DNA from: Ascochyta rabiei
Lineage: Eukaryota; Ascomycota; Dothideomycetes; Pleosporales; Didymellaceae
Direction of reading: 5' to 3'
Assembly (NCBI RefSeq): GCF_004011695.2
Contig: NC_082417.1
Location: 1,240,001 to 1,304,000, forward strand
Length of the DNA: 64,000 nt
The notes below the pieces were generated by a model. That model searched no databases. It had not been told where the DNA came from and saw only the letters and a program-made list of their open reading frames with translations. The translations under genes were made by a program, and so were the position numbers. Shown here in pieces: positions 33,301 to 42,910 of the stretch (its first letter is position 1; every line of letters begins with the position of its first letter).

Positions 33301-33862
33301 CATGGACTGTATCACCCCCTCGCACAGTACGCCGATCCCCCACGGCGAAAGTCTCGACATCATGGCTCTACTCGACAAAGGTGCCGACGCGAAGCTCGAC
33401 CCGAAGATCGTCCCCACGGACCCTCCTCAGCCAGAATTGTACCCATACACGCCCCGCATTCCCGTCATGGCGGCTCTCGGTGGCGCCAACCCCACAAGCC
33501 CGGAAAATCTGGCGTACCTGAAAGCCCAAATCTCATCAGACGACAAAGAGCTCCGGGATGTGCTGAAGCTCGTGCGCCCTTCGTCATCACATACGCGCAA
33601 ATCGCACTCCCACACAGAAGACAAGGGCCTCGACGCCGCCAACGACGACGAAGAGACTGCGCAGAGCGTCCAGCACTACCAGCAGATGGCGCAGCTCCTC
33701 CCTGTCGACGACCTGTGGCGCGAGGTCTACAAGAAAGCAGACAAGGCTGGCAAGGGCGGGAAGGCGCCCAGGAAGGGCGCTGCAGGGAGCGGGCCCGGGC
33801 TGTATGGGCAGTGGAATGTACATCCACGCAGCACAGAGCCAAAGGTGCGTGCTGCAGAGTAA
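30341..33862 (+). CDS. MIP1: Mitochondrial DNA polymerase gamma catalytic subunit
   Basis: Replicates and proofreads mtDNA. Exons 30341-30482 and 30531-33862 with a 48-nt intron (GTATGC...CTGACACGCCCCAG). Splicing replaces an in-frame TGA and gives LPSEARFSEIGVQHLSRHVH, the usual start of the mature enzyme. The first exon (MRCRSGRSLARARRLQ) is an Arg-rich presequence. The 1157-aa product has exonuclease motifs I (LDTE, Asp181/Glu183), II (GHNIGYDRARV) and III (YCAADVDITHRVY). Polymerase motifs are A (GADVDSEELW, Asp711), B (KVFNYGRIYGAG, Lys767) and C (VHDE, about 910-913). The C-terminal 250 residues are a fungal extension, low complexity and basic at the end. The last ~50 codons and 3' flank are duplicated downstream. 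Confidence 0.96.
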
Positions 33863-34199
33863 GCGTTGTATAACTATCCTGTTGTAACGGCTGTATTCAT
33901 TAAACACTGGGTGAGTAGGATTAAGGTCTGTTGCAATTGAGGCGTTGATCCCTGTTGACGACCTGTGGCGCAAGGTCTACAAGAAAGCAGACAAGGCTAG
34001 CAAGGGCAGGAAGGCGCCTAAGAAAGGTGCTGTAGGGAGTAGGCCTAGGCTGTATAGGCAGTGGAATGTACATCCACGCAGCACAGAGCCAAAGGTGCGT
34101 GCTGCGGAGTAAGCGTTGTATAACTATCCTGTTGCAACAGCTATATTTATTAAACACTGGGTGAGTAGGATTAAGGTCTGTTGCAATTGAGGCGTTGAT
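33700..34199. repeat. 250-bp tandem duplication of MIP1 3' end, mutated copy
   Basis: Unit 1 (about 33700-33949) covers the last ~50 codons, the stop and 87 bp beyond; unit 2 (33950-34199) follows directly with period 250. I count 19 differences and no gaps, all transitions. Seventeen are C-to-T or G-to-A in copy 2, and two go the other way. Of the 17, nine are in CpG, six in CpA/TpG context. Copy 2 lacks a start and is not a gene. Confidence 0.92.
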
Positions 34200-36482
34200 A
34201 CTTGTCGCAGTAATGTAATCAGTGAAGAATGCTTATCACAGGACTAAGCCACTGAGCACCGAGACTCGCATCGCTCGCACTTCTAGAACACTGCCGATCC
34301 AACGCCGTTTCAGATCAGATTGGGACCAGATAACCATACAGTCGTAATCTTCTACCACAACAATGGAACAAGGAACTTGATCAACTCTTTCACACTCTGT
34401 TCCAACTTTCCTGTCATCTTAACTCTAACGACCCTGTATATCTGTATCATCACAGTACCACCCTAGCTCAATTAGGGGTATACCATTCCTTTCATCTCCA
34501 CCTATCCTTCCTCTTCCACTTCGGTACCTGTCCTTCTCTTCCACGCTCAGCTTGACCAACTACTGCTTACCCAATACAAGACTCTAACCTGCGCTGTTCT
34601 GAGCGCACATGAAATTCCTTTTTTTTTTTTTTTTTTTTGGTACGCATCTGCAAAGCCCAGCGTCTTCGTGTCGAACAGTAGGGTTCTGCCTGAGTACCTC
34701 CCCAGCTTCATCGCTAGCTCTCTCCATTCGAACCTCAGATAGGGTCGTCAACAGCTCTCTTTTTTTTTTGTCTTGCTTTCAGGTCGAAGTGCATTTGCAG
34801 TGCGTACGTTTCTTTGCTGTTGAACAGGATAGATGCGTGCGTGGCTTTCTGACTCTCGGCTTTCTAACTCTCGGCTATGGTTTGTGGAGATGGGGCGGTG
34901 GGATTTACCAGGCTCTTCTCCTCTTTTAACTGTAAGAGATATGTTGCTTTTACGTTACATGCTGCGTCTCTTTGTTCTCGGGTCTAAGGATGTCACCGTG
35001 AATTTCGCCTTGCTATCATGTTTGAGAAGTATACTCTAAAAGTGTAAAAGCCCTAGCACTCTTCTTGCTGCACGTCGCTCGTTGCGGGTTGGGGGGTTGC
35101 CTGAGGAGAAACTCCGGACCAGTCCATCTTATTGTTACGTAGTTCCTGCATTTACCATCCTAGTGTGCTCGGTCATGGGGATGCGTTGAAGGAGCGATGT
35201 AGGTTGCCTTGGCTGCGATGAGTTGCGGATATTTCTGGCAGACCGGGCTTTGCTTGCTTTTACTATCATCTACGGTTGAGGGGTTCTCTTGGCCGCGCCC
35301 TGCGAGGGGTGTTATTAACCACGGAAATAAATACGACAACAAAGAATGCATATCTGCAGGTCTGCACTGTCGATAGAGAGTACAGCTCTGGTTCTGGCTA
35401 TCTCATTTTCCGACGCTCCGCGGTTCGAGCTGGCCAATCAGCGCGAGGCAGGGCAAAGCTCTGCGGAGCGTCTGTAGTTCTGGCTTTAGTCACTTTTAGT
35501 AAGGGAGCTTTTTTGACTTTAGGTCTATACTTCTACCCTTAAAGGAGATCTCCTTACTATTACATCTACACTAAATCAATCCCTAGAATTAGGGCTATCT
35601 TTCAAGTCTGCACTATAATAATTAGAACAGAGTTGTAAGCTCTAGAGGCTCTTAAAGGTGGTCTCTTAACCAGATCTAAGCGTGCCCAAGCACTTTCCAA
35701 GCTATCCCCGCAGGAATTAGTGTAACGACACAGGATGATAGAAGGCTCCAGAATGCGTGTGTATCCGCTACGAGGTGTATAGGAGCACTAGGACAGGTAA
35801 CACAGAGAATCCTCTGTTCCTATAGGTCTTGTACGAAGGATACTTAAAAACTATCTAAGACTAATTCTCCTTGTGCCTTTATACCCCTAAGTACAGGGAA
35901 GGTTAGAAGGTACTGACCAGGATGCAGGACAGAATCAGGATGTAAAGGCACTGAGTTGAATGTAAGTCGGGGTATGAACCCTTTGAGGGACCGGTGCTTT
36001 ACACCGCAAAGGGAGAGTTTAGATCACGTGATGTGACCCACTTGCGGAGCGGCTGATTAATGAGTTAAGGTTCTGGAACCGCCGCGCTGGGAACATCTGA
36101 AACTGCCCCACTTTGTAGCCAAATCGAGACTAGTCCACTCACGTCATCGTATTCAACTCTGCGACGTCTATTTGGAACCCACTTCACTCACAAGCAGACT
36201 AGCCAACCGGATTGGAGATATCGAGAAGATACCAGCGCAAACAACCTCGCGATCGCACATCAGAACTACACTACGCCAAGACGTGATGCTTGAAGCAAAA
36301 CAACGACAACACGGCTTTGTTTGTTAGAATACATCGACCGCCCTATCCGCCCGCGACAAGGCTCCAGACAATACCCTTGACTTTCAAACTCTTTTCGAAC
36401 GAACACTCACTATAACTATACCCGCTTCGACACTGAGACCACCTCTACGGCGATAGTTTCCAAAAACAACACCACAGTCAAC
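34200..36482. other. Gene-poor region; possible decayed repeat element
   Basis: 2.3 kb with no supported gene. It holds a T20 run (34619-34638), a second T run near 34760, a 10-bp perfect inverted repeat (35412-35421 and 35463-35472) and an AT-leaning stretch (about 35480-35960) rich in TA and with scattered stops in all frames, as seen in mutated transposon remnants. The GFA gene's leader probably begins after 36100, where a palindromic ATCACGTGAT (36025-36034) precedes it. Confidence 0.45.
35412..35472. repeat. 10-bp perfect inverted repeat
   Basis: GACGCTCCGC and GCGGAGCGTC are separated by 41 nt. Pairing extends to 14 bp with two mismatches. It could be a hairpin or end of a small mobile element relic; no target-site duplication was identified. 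Confidence 0.55.
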
Positions 36483-37229
36483 ATGACTGCCCGTCCTTTT
36501 CCAGCGATTACAGGCGGCTGCTATTGCACAGCAGTCCGGTATCGTCTCTTAACTTCTCCACTCTTCTGCTACGCCTGCCACTGCACAGACTGTCAAAAGG
36601 CCACTGGTAGCGCCTTCTCCTTACATCTCAGCATCGAAGCCTACAACATCGCCATCATCTCTGAGACAAAACCGTCGCTAGTCTCGATAACTCCCAAGCC
36701 CTCCAAGCCGCAGGAAGTCTCGAAGCGCGCGGTCTGTCCTCAGTGCGGGACGTTATTCTGGAGCCACGACAATCCGTGGGGCTATCCGATTAGCGATGTC
36801 CGGATCGGGACTTTGGATTTTCCAGGGATCATGGAGCCAGATATGCATTCCTTTGTGGGGAGTAAGCTGGGCTGGATTGATTTGCCAAGGGACGCAAAGA
36901 CGTCCAAGGGACATTACGACTACAAGATGGCGTGGCCAAAGAGTAGTTTGAAGAGATTGGAAGTCTGTCTGGAGAGGTTCGAGGCAGCGAAGAAGATCGT
37001 TGGATCTCAAGAGAACACGGGAGTTTCGAGAGAGAAAGAAGACAGCCTGGTGGATGGCGATGGGGAAAAGACGCCGACTGCAACTGGAGACGTGGACGAT
37101 GCCGAGGACGACGAAGCTTTTGAGAGGAAATTCAGAGAGACGGAGCGAGCGCTGCAAGAGAGGTTGGCGAAGTTGAGCCTGAAATTGGACGATGGTGAGA
37201 AGGAGACTCCGAGCGCGACAACGACATAA
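36483..37229 (+). CDS. GFA / CENP-V domain zinc protein
   Basis: Single-exon 248-aa protein. The N-terminal 140 residues form a glutathione-dependent formaldehyde-activating enzyme (GFA)-type domain with the zinc Cys pattern GGCYCTAVRY (Cys13, Cys15), CYACHCTDCQ (Cys29, 32, 34, 37) and CPQCGT (about Cys89, 92). Bacterial members were linked to S-hydroxymethylglutathione formation, but most fungal ones have no proven substrate. The C-terminal ~100 residues are charged and predicted coiled coil (RKFRETERALQERLAKL), not part of the domain. The start ATG follows CAAC and is clear. Confidence 0.87.
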   Translation: MTARPFPAITGGCYCTAVRYRLLTSPLFCYACHCTDCQKATGSAFSLHLSIEAYNIAIISETKPSLVSITPKPSKPQEVSKRAVCPQCGTLFWSHDNPWGYPISDVRIGTLDFPGIMEPDMHSFVGSKLGWIDLPRDAKTSKGHYDYKMAWPKSSLKRLEVCLERFEAAKKIVGSQENTGVSREKEDSLVDGDGEKTPTATGDVDDAEDDEAFERKFRETERALQERLAKLSLKLDDGEKETPSATTT

Positions 37230-37857
37230 TCCATCAATTGAACCTTCGATCTCGCATGCCAGCTGCTTCCCTGGCCAAGCTGGGCTGAACTACGACGTGT
37301 GAAAATACTCTCAATTCGTGCCGGTCCATCAGTATCTGCCACGCCAGCTCACGACGCGCCTTTTTGCGTTACCTACAAGGACTACCACAGTACTTGGAAA
37401 ATACGGGAGGTATCTAATGTGAAGCTCAAACCATCTGCAACCTAGAAAGACTTTACAAGATTCTAGTAGCTTCTCTGAACTATAAAGAGCAGTCGGCATG
37501 ACGCTAAAGACCTCCAGCAACACCGCTTGAGGGGCTATCGCCGAGAGAATAAAACGTTTTGCTGGCTTTTTTTAGCCACGCGGGAGGGGGGAGTGGATTA
37601 AAGGCGTGCCACCACAATTCAGCCACTCACTACAAATCACTTCCTCCCACGACTACTTGACTGAAGACGCGACCACACCGCTTGTCACGTGTTGACGCAA
37701 AGCTATTGGCCGCCTTCTCAGCAATCGTTGAAACTGCTCTGCACTGCTGCGCTTCCCTGATATCTTCACACCCCATCTCACACATTCGTCCCCTGCGTTT
37801 GCTGCTCACCATCGCCCAACCCTGAGCTCACAGCATGTCACACGATCGGCACTCGCT
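37230..37857. other. Intergenic; carries a repeated leader-like segment
   Basis: No gene supported. The segment 37603-37655 recurs, about 80% identical, at 39514-39566, each time ahead of a hypothetical frame. Confidence 0.5.
37603..37655. repeat. Leader-like dispersed repeat, copy 1
   Basis: About 53 bp beginning GGCGTGCCAC and containing CACTCACTACAAA, matched without gaps at 39514-39566 with about ten mismatches. Confidence 0.65.
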
Positions 37858-39261
37858 ATGGAGGGTAACGCGGTGAACTGGACTGGCGCTCGCTACGACC
37901 ATTCAAGCGGCAACAAAGCACAGGCAGGTCTTAAGCCAGGCATAACTCTCTACGTTCAGAGCAATGGCCTAAGCAACGCCAGCGGCACTCAGATTAAGGC
38001 GGTTGGCCGCTCTATTTATATCGAAGATTCTGTTGCCTGCAGATATCGAGCTGAACTTTGCTTCTGTTTTGGAGTTTTGTTTGTGGGTGCGAGACCTACT
38101 GACGCCGCGAAGCACACGAAGGTGACTTCCACAGATACCAATCAAGGCGACGATGAGGAGAAGGGGCTCAACCTTCCAGACACAGCAAGATGGCCCCTTT
38201 CTCGCACGCGAGACCGAGGCCACACGAGTGGTGGTGCTGATCGACGAGCAAAGCGTTAACTACAACGCTTTACTGGCGCCAAACTCACCCGGAATATGCA
38301 GCGGCTTGTCTTGCGACGGCAAAGAAGTGTTTCTCTTCAAGGAGTTTCGAGATGACGTCGCAGCGACAAGTCCGTGGAAGCGCAAGACCACCACCGCAAA
38401 GGCGAACATCCGGGTCAAGGCCATGCCCAAGGTCTTCGATGCCACCATCGCGCAGATCACCGAGAGGAAGTCCTCTTACAATGAGATCGTAGTGTTGGTC
38501 ACTACCTACCTCGTCGGTGGTGATCCTTCTCTGTTGAGACTGTAAGAAGCTTTTGGAAACCCAAGCGGGCGCAACGGTGAACGAAACAGTCACCTGATGA
38601 CTCTACTCTGCGGCGACTAGGAGATTGCAGAAGAAAATGCTGAGCTGATCAAAGAGTACATCGAGGTAAATGTTTTGTTCCTGTGTCCAGTATTCAAAGC
38701 CAGCGATATCCTCAGGCCACGGACCAGCTCTGAAAGATCTCGACATCGACTCAACCGAGCTTGTTGCATTGTTGCAGGCCACCAACTCGAACGGTCTAGC
38801 ATTTTACTTCAGGGAAGCCCGTGCATAACTAGTCGCAGCGACTAAACAGCTACGCGTAGAGCCAGAGGAGTTTCCCAAGCAGGTTGCTGAAGTGCTGGAT
38901 GACTGGAACGGAAGACACGGCGCCAGAATGTGAAGTCGGCTTCTCAAAGATGGCACCTTTGCGCGCTTTGCTTGATGTCCTGGTGCAAGAAGTCAAGGGC
39001 ATCCGAGCTACGAACGTAAAACAGATGGAGCCTCTGAAGAACTACATAGGCCTGCACTTAACCAGCGATGCGTTGGAAACTGCTATAGCACGACTACCTG
39101 TAGCTCCCAAAATCGATGACGCAAGCCTCAACATAGCCCAGTTGTTTCGGCTACTGTTCAATCTTATCGGCGCTCTGGGATCTGGTGTTGACGTCAGGGT
39201 GGTGGCTTTAGGGAAGACGCTGGAGGAACTCAGAGACGGAATTGATGAAGAGCTAGCTTGA
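37858..39261 (+). pseudogene. Possible decayed multi-exon gene, unknown function
   Basis: A run of gene-like fragments in one direction: 37858-~38040 (from MEGNAVNWTG), about 38190-38545 (LLAPNSPGIC ... TYLVGGDPSLLRL), a short exon near 38623-38666 (EIAEENAELIKEYIE, flanked by TAG and GTAAAT), and 38950-39261 (LHLTSDALETAIARLP ... LEELRDGIDEELA). Splice-like junctions link some pieces, for instance GTAAGA at 38545. A stop (TAA, about 38826) and a frame change near 38930 interrupt the reading. I do not recognise the family. It may be a real spliced gene that I cannot resolve, or a relic. Confidence 0.3.
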
Positions 39262-39513
39262 ACGGAAGAGGGAGATGACTAATTGTCCAAAGCTCACCAT
39301 CAGCCTTTCTACTGCGCGAGACTACACTTTCAGCCGCAGTACAGTAATAGTCAGTGCTAAGTAGCATCGAACTGGCACGCCTACTACTGCAGTCTCTTGA
39401 CTTGTAGCATTTGCTAGGTTCCTGCAGAAAAAAAAGGTCGTGTGACCCTCTACAGCTGACGAGATACTGAGGGCCAAAATTACAGTGAGGGCCAAAAGAA
39501 AACAACAACATGA

Positions 39514-39566
39514 GGCGTGCCACTACACTTCAGTCACTCACTACAAACTACCCCGTCCCGCGACTT
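39514..39566. repeat. Leader-like dispersed repeat, copy 2
   Basis: Second copy of the segment at 37603-37655, here 96 bp ahead of the small hydrophobic frame at 39662. Confidence 0.65.
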
Positions 39567-39661
39567 CGCAGCACAGCAGCACACCTCTGTCACCCACGCG
39601 AAGCAACTCTCGATGATGTCTTCAAGTCCATCGCCATAGCAGAGACACTGCGCCCGCGACA

Positions 39662-39874
39662 ATGCCGTGCGTCCTCTGCCTCTCTGCATCAGCGTCCAGC
39701 ACAATGCTCAGCGCCTTCATCAGCTCCGTTGTCAACGGGCTGTGCTCAGGCATGATGATTGCGTGCATCACAGGCTGGACATCATGGCTGGCTATGCTGC
39801 AGATCCTGTGCGCGGGGGCGTATGAGGTGTATGGTGCGATTCAAGCGGTGATGGACGTTGAAGGTAGGGGTTAG
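39662..39874 (+). CDS. Small Cys-containing hydrophobic protein (tentative)
   Basis: A 70-codon frame from ATG 39662 with a strongly hydrophobic middle (GLCSGMMIACITGWTSWLAM, then LQILCAGAYEVYGAIQAVMD), like a one- or two-span membrane peptide. A 37-nt GT-AG segment (39864-39900) would splice to a longer, charged C-terminus ending near 40028, but that intron is shorter than any other here. No family recognised; the preceding repeat also precedes the 37.9-kb relic, which hints at a common origin. Confidence 0.33.
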   Translation: MPCVLCLSASASSTMLSAFISSVVNGLCSGMMIACITGWTSWLAMLQILCAGAYEVYGAIQAVMDVEGRG

Positions 39875-40028
39875 TAAGCGGGCATGAAAGTGTTGCGTAG
39901 GTGGAAGGAGGTGGAAAGAACTGGTCGCGCAGCTGGAGATGTCGATCAAGGCGCTGCGGGCGCGAGATGCTGCGCTGCACTTCTCCAGTCCTCTCACTAC
40001 CGCCATCGCCTCTGCACCACACGAATAA

Positions 40029-40661
40029 TCACACGCCGCTAGCCGCTCTTGTGACCCAATGCTGGCCCAGCCCGAGAAGACAGTCGCTGATTTCGGCTGG
40101 CTCGATGGATCATGGCGGATTCTTGGTCCGAGTTTCTGGGCGAGGTTTGCTGCTGTCATGTCGTAGTACTATGTAGGGAGGACTTGTTGAAATTGAGTAT
40201 ACGTTGATTTTTTCCAGACGGTAATGAAATTTGAAGTGGTGTTGGGTATGTCACTGTCAACAAACAGGAATGTACTGCTGCAGGTAGGTAGTCCAAGTAC
40301 CCCATTTAGAAGGTCGACATAAACAAAGCAGCCTCTTGAGATGGTCAAGTCGGACAAGTAAGATATGGAAAAATTTCGATATGCCTGCAGTCATATGAAT
40401 TTGATCTATTTGACTTGTGAATCTCAAACGCCATCCCCAGCCCGTCGTTGAACCATTCCCTATTCTATCATAAGCCATGCCAATGCACTTGCCGATGCAG
40501 CCGCGATGCATTCCCATTTCCACACCAGTCCCAAACGCACAAACTCTATCGCAAGTGTAGATGCCAATGCTAGTACCAATGCCTCCTAGAGACCCCAAAG
40601 ATCCAGCAACCACGGCCGTCTAAGCCGAACAGCGTGTAAAAAAAACCCGTCAACAACCCCC
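40029..40661. other. Intergenic, no supported gene
   Basis: About 630 bp; short frames only. The right part is the 3' flank of the small mitochondrial protein gene. Confidence 0.45.
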
Positions 40662-40967
40662 TCAAACAATGATCAACCTCTCCACCTCATCCCCCTTACG
40701 CCCCTCCATGCGATTCCACGCCGTGTACGTCAGCGCGCCGCAAATAGCCCACATGACAGGCACCGAGGCTTCGAGGACACCTGTATGTTTTGTCAGTATA
40801 CTGCACTGCACTAATACGCAGTAAGCGTTGGTGATAGAGACAGGAGACGTACTCGGCTTCTCGACCTGCCCGGCCATATTAATGATGCGTGCTGTGCTGC
40901 TGGTGCTGCTGGAGGAGTTGTAGCGGACGAAAGCACGGGGGGCGCGGGTGGCGATGCGGGAAAACAT
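40662..40967 (-). CDS. Small single-span mitochondrial protein, unknown
   Basis: Exons 40853-40967 and 40662-40780, intron 72 nt (GTACGT...CATACAG), joining GQVEKP to SVLEASVP; 77 aa. The N-terminus MFSRIATRAPRAFVRY is a classic presequence (Arg, hydrophobic, no acids) with a likely processing region RYNSSSS. After it comes one membrane span (VPVMWAICGALTYTAWNRM) and a short charged tail (EGRKGDEVERLIIV). This architecture fits small inner-membrane accessory subunits of respiratory complexes, but I cannot name a family. The start is the ATG at 40967; the frame extends upstream to 41219 with unrelated, leader-like sequence. Confidence 0.68.
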   Translation of the reverse strand: MFSRIATRAPRAFVRYNSSSSTSSTARIINMAGQVEKPSTSPVSITNAYCVLVQCSILTKHTGVLEASVPVMWAICGALTYTAWNRMEGRKGDEVERLIIV

Positions 40968-41822
40968 TGTGGTGTGGTGTTGTTGGAATTGAGTAACGGT
41001 AGTCAAAAAGGATTCGCGCGCAAATGATTCTTCCAAGTTTCCAAGCAGCGAGGCAACGGCCCTGCTGTGCGTTGCTTTCGCGGTGGAAATGTGTGGAGAT
41101 GCGTGGACACGATCAACCGCAATCAGCGAATGTGCAGTTCCCACCAAGTAGGTGCGGTGTGGTGTGTAAGTGAAGGAAAGAAATGCAGCAACGGATTGAG
41201 CGAGTGAGTGAATCTTCAATCTGGGGACCCCACAATATAGAGCGGACCACGTTTCGTCCGCCTTGAAAGTCAGTTTAAATTTAGTAAGAAAAAGGAGGCG
41301 AAGACGCGCACGAGAAGAAATTTCACGTCATGCAAGGGGCGCGCCCCGGTCCAACATTTTTCTTCGTCCTAAGAGCTAGGCTGTATCGACTCTAGCGCCT
41401 CCTTCGTGTGTGTCCACACAAGTACCCCGGATTCACGTCGTGTGGGGAATCCAACGACAGGCTAGGATGAAAACTACACTGTGCTATTCTTCTGTTCAGC
41501 GCAAGTCACTGAGTCTGCGGCTTGAGTGTTTCCTGTTCCATGACGGTGTTGTGAAAATCGTGGGATGAGAAGATAGAGGGGGGTCATAGCATCTACATGC
41601 TCGAGACGGCCTACCAACACGTGGAGATGCAACCCCAGCCCAACCAACCCAACCCTGCAACTCCCGCTACGCCACACCATCAGCGCGCCTTCCGAGCCCA
41701 GCCCCAGACCACCCCAACTCCATCACTGACGACCGTCTCGACCCTAGGCAGTCCGCGTACTTACCAACCGTGTACAACCTTGCGAGCCCTCCACTTCTTC
41801 CCGCGCAGCGAATTCCAACGTG

Positions 41823-42116
41823 AGCACAAACTCGACTTTCCACCGGCAGAGCGATTTGCATCATCTCTCCTACTGCACGGGATGCTAGAGGAGCTCTAGG
41901 TACCCCATTCCAGGACGCGTCATAAAGCCTCCCTCTTCAAAAGGACAAGAGAATTCATCTGTCGTTATATATGCCAGAGTAGTGTTCAGCTGAGCAAAGC
42001 ACAAACCTAACCCTCACACCAATAGAGTACTCTGTATTACCTCTCTCACTGCACAGGATGCTAATAGTACGCTAGGTCCCAACTCCAGCGAGCGTCAAAA
42101 TCTCTCCATCTAGTCT
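41823..42116. repeat. Imperfect direct duplication (~115 bp)
   Basis: Two segments of about 115 bp share GCACAAAC at the start and ACTGCACRGGATGCTA in the middle, with roughly 70% identity and an offset of about 175 bp. The function is unknown. Confidence 0.5.
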
Positions 42117-42231
42117 GCATCAGATGTAGACGCCCTGGCGCACGGTTCTGCACTTTTGCTGTGTGCGGCCTTCGTTATCGGGTTACCAGCAATGATGTTT
42201 CTACATGTCTGTGTCCGTGTCCATGTACACG

Positions 42232-42291
42232 TCAACATCAACATCAACGTCAACATCAACATCAACATCAACATCAACATCAACATCAACA
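42232..42291. repeat. TCAACA hexanucleotide array, 10 units
   Basis: Ten hexamers, one being TCAACG. Confidence 0.9.
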
Positions 42292-42448
42292 ATCCCCTCC
42301 GGTTCCTGATTCCGCTACAGCATAGTCCCACGTGTAGAGGTTGATCATACCTACCTTGCACCTCCTCTCCTCTCCTGGGATGAAGATGCGGGAGTGCGTG
42401 TTGGCCTGCTTTAGCTTACTAGGCCTTGATTCGTCGTGTTGGTCGCTA

Positions 42449-42473
42449 CAGTGCAGTGCAGTGCAGTGCAGTG
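42449..42473. repeat. CAGTG pentamer array, 5 units
   Basis: Five perfect CAGTG units. Confidence 0.9.
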
Positions 42474-42910
42474 AAATCGTACTCCAGACGCAAAGCTGTC
42501 TCTGTAAAGACAATAACCTAAATAAAGTAGTAGTATAGTAATTTCCCTAGTAGGGATAATACAGTGTAATGTAATGTAACAGGCTGCGTGTAGTGTTTGT
42601 GAAAAGTGGTCTTTAATAAGGGTTTTATACATGTGTTACAGTTGTATGGCTGACAGACATACCACGTTCCTGTGTAGAGACATGCGTAGAGTCCACACGG
42701 GGCTCTGCTTCGACACGACGGCACGTGACGTGCGTCTCCTCGTTGTCTATGATACAGATGTCGCGCGAGTGCGTAGATCAAACACCCAGATCTCCTATAA
42801 CGAGACTAGCCGGGCCGTGAGTCCCACGCTCAGAGCTTCTCGTACTTTCCTTTCTGTATTTGGCTCTATGCTGCTTTCCCTCTCGCACCAATCCGGCTTC
42901 CCTTCCAACG

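Larger units (their letters stand above)
40968..42910. other. Repeat-containing intergenic region
   Basis: 1.9 kb without a supported gene. It holds an imperfect duplication (about 41823-41940 and 41998-42116), a TCAACA array (42232-42291) and a CAGTG array (42449-42473). A 100-codon frame at 41597-41899 is Pro/Thr-rich and not domain-like. Confidence 0.5.

Noticed and set aside
33950..34199. Second small gene homologous to the MIP1 C-terminus
   Set aside because: It lacks a start codon and upstream coding sequence; it is only a mutated tandem copy of the gene's end.
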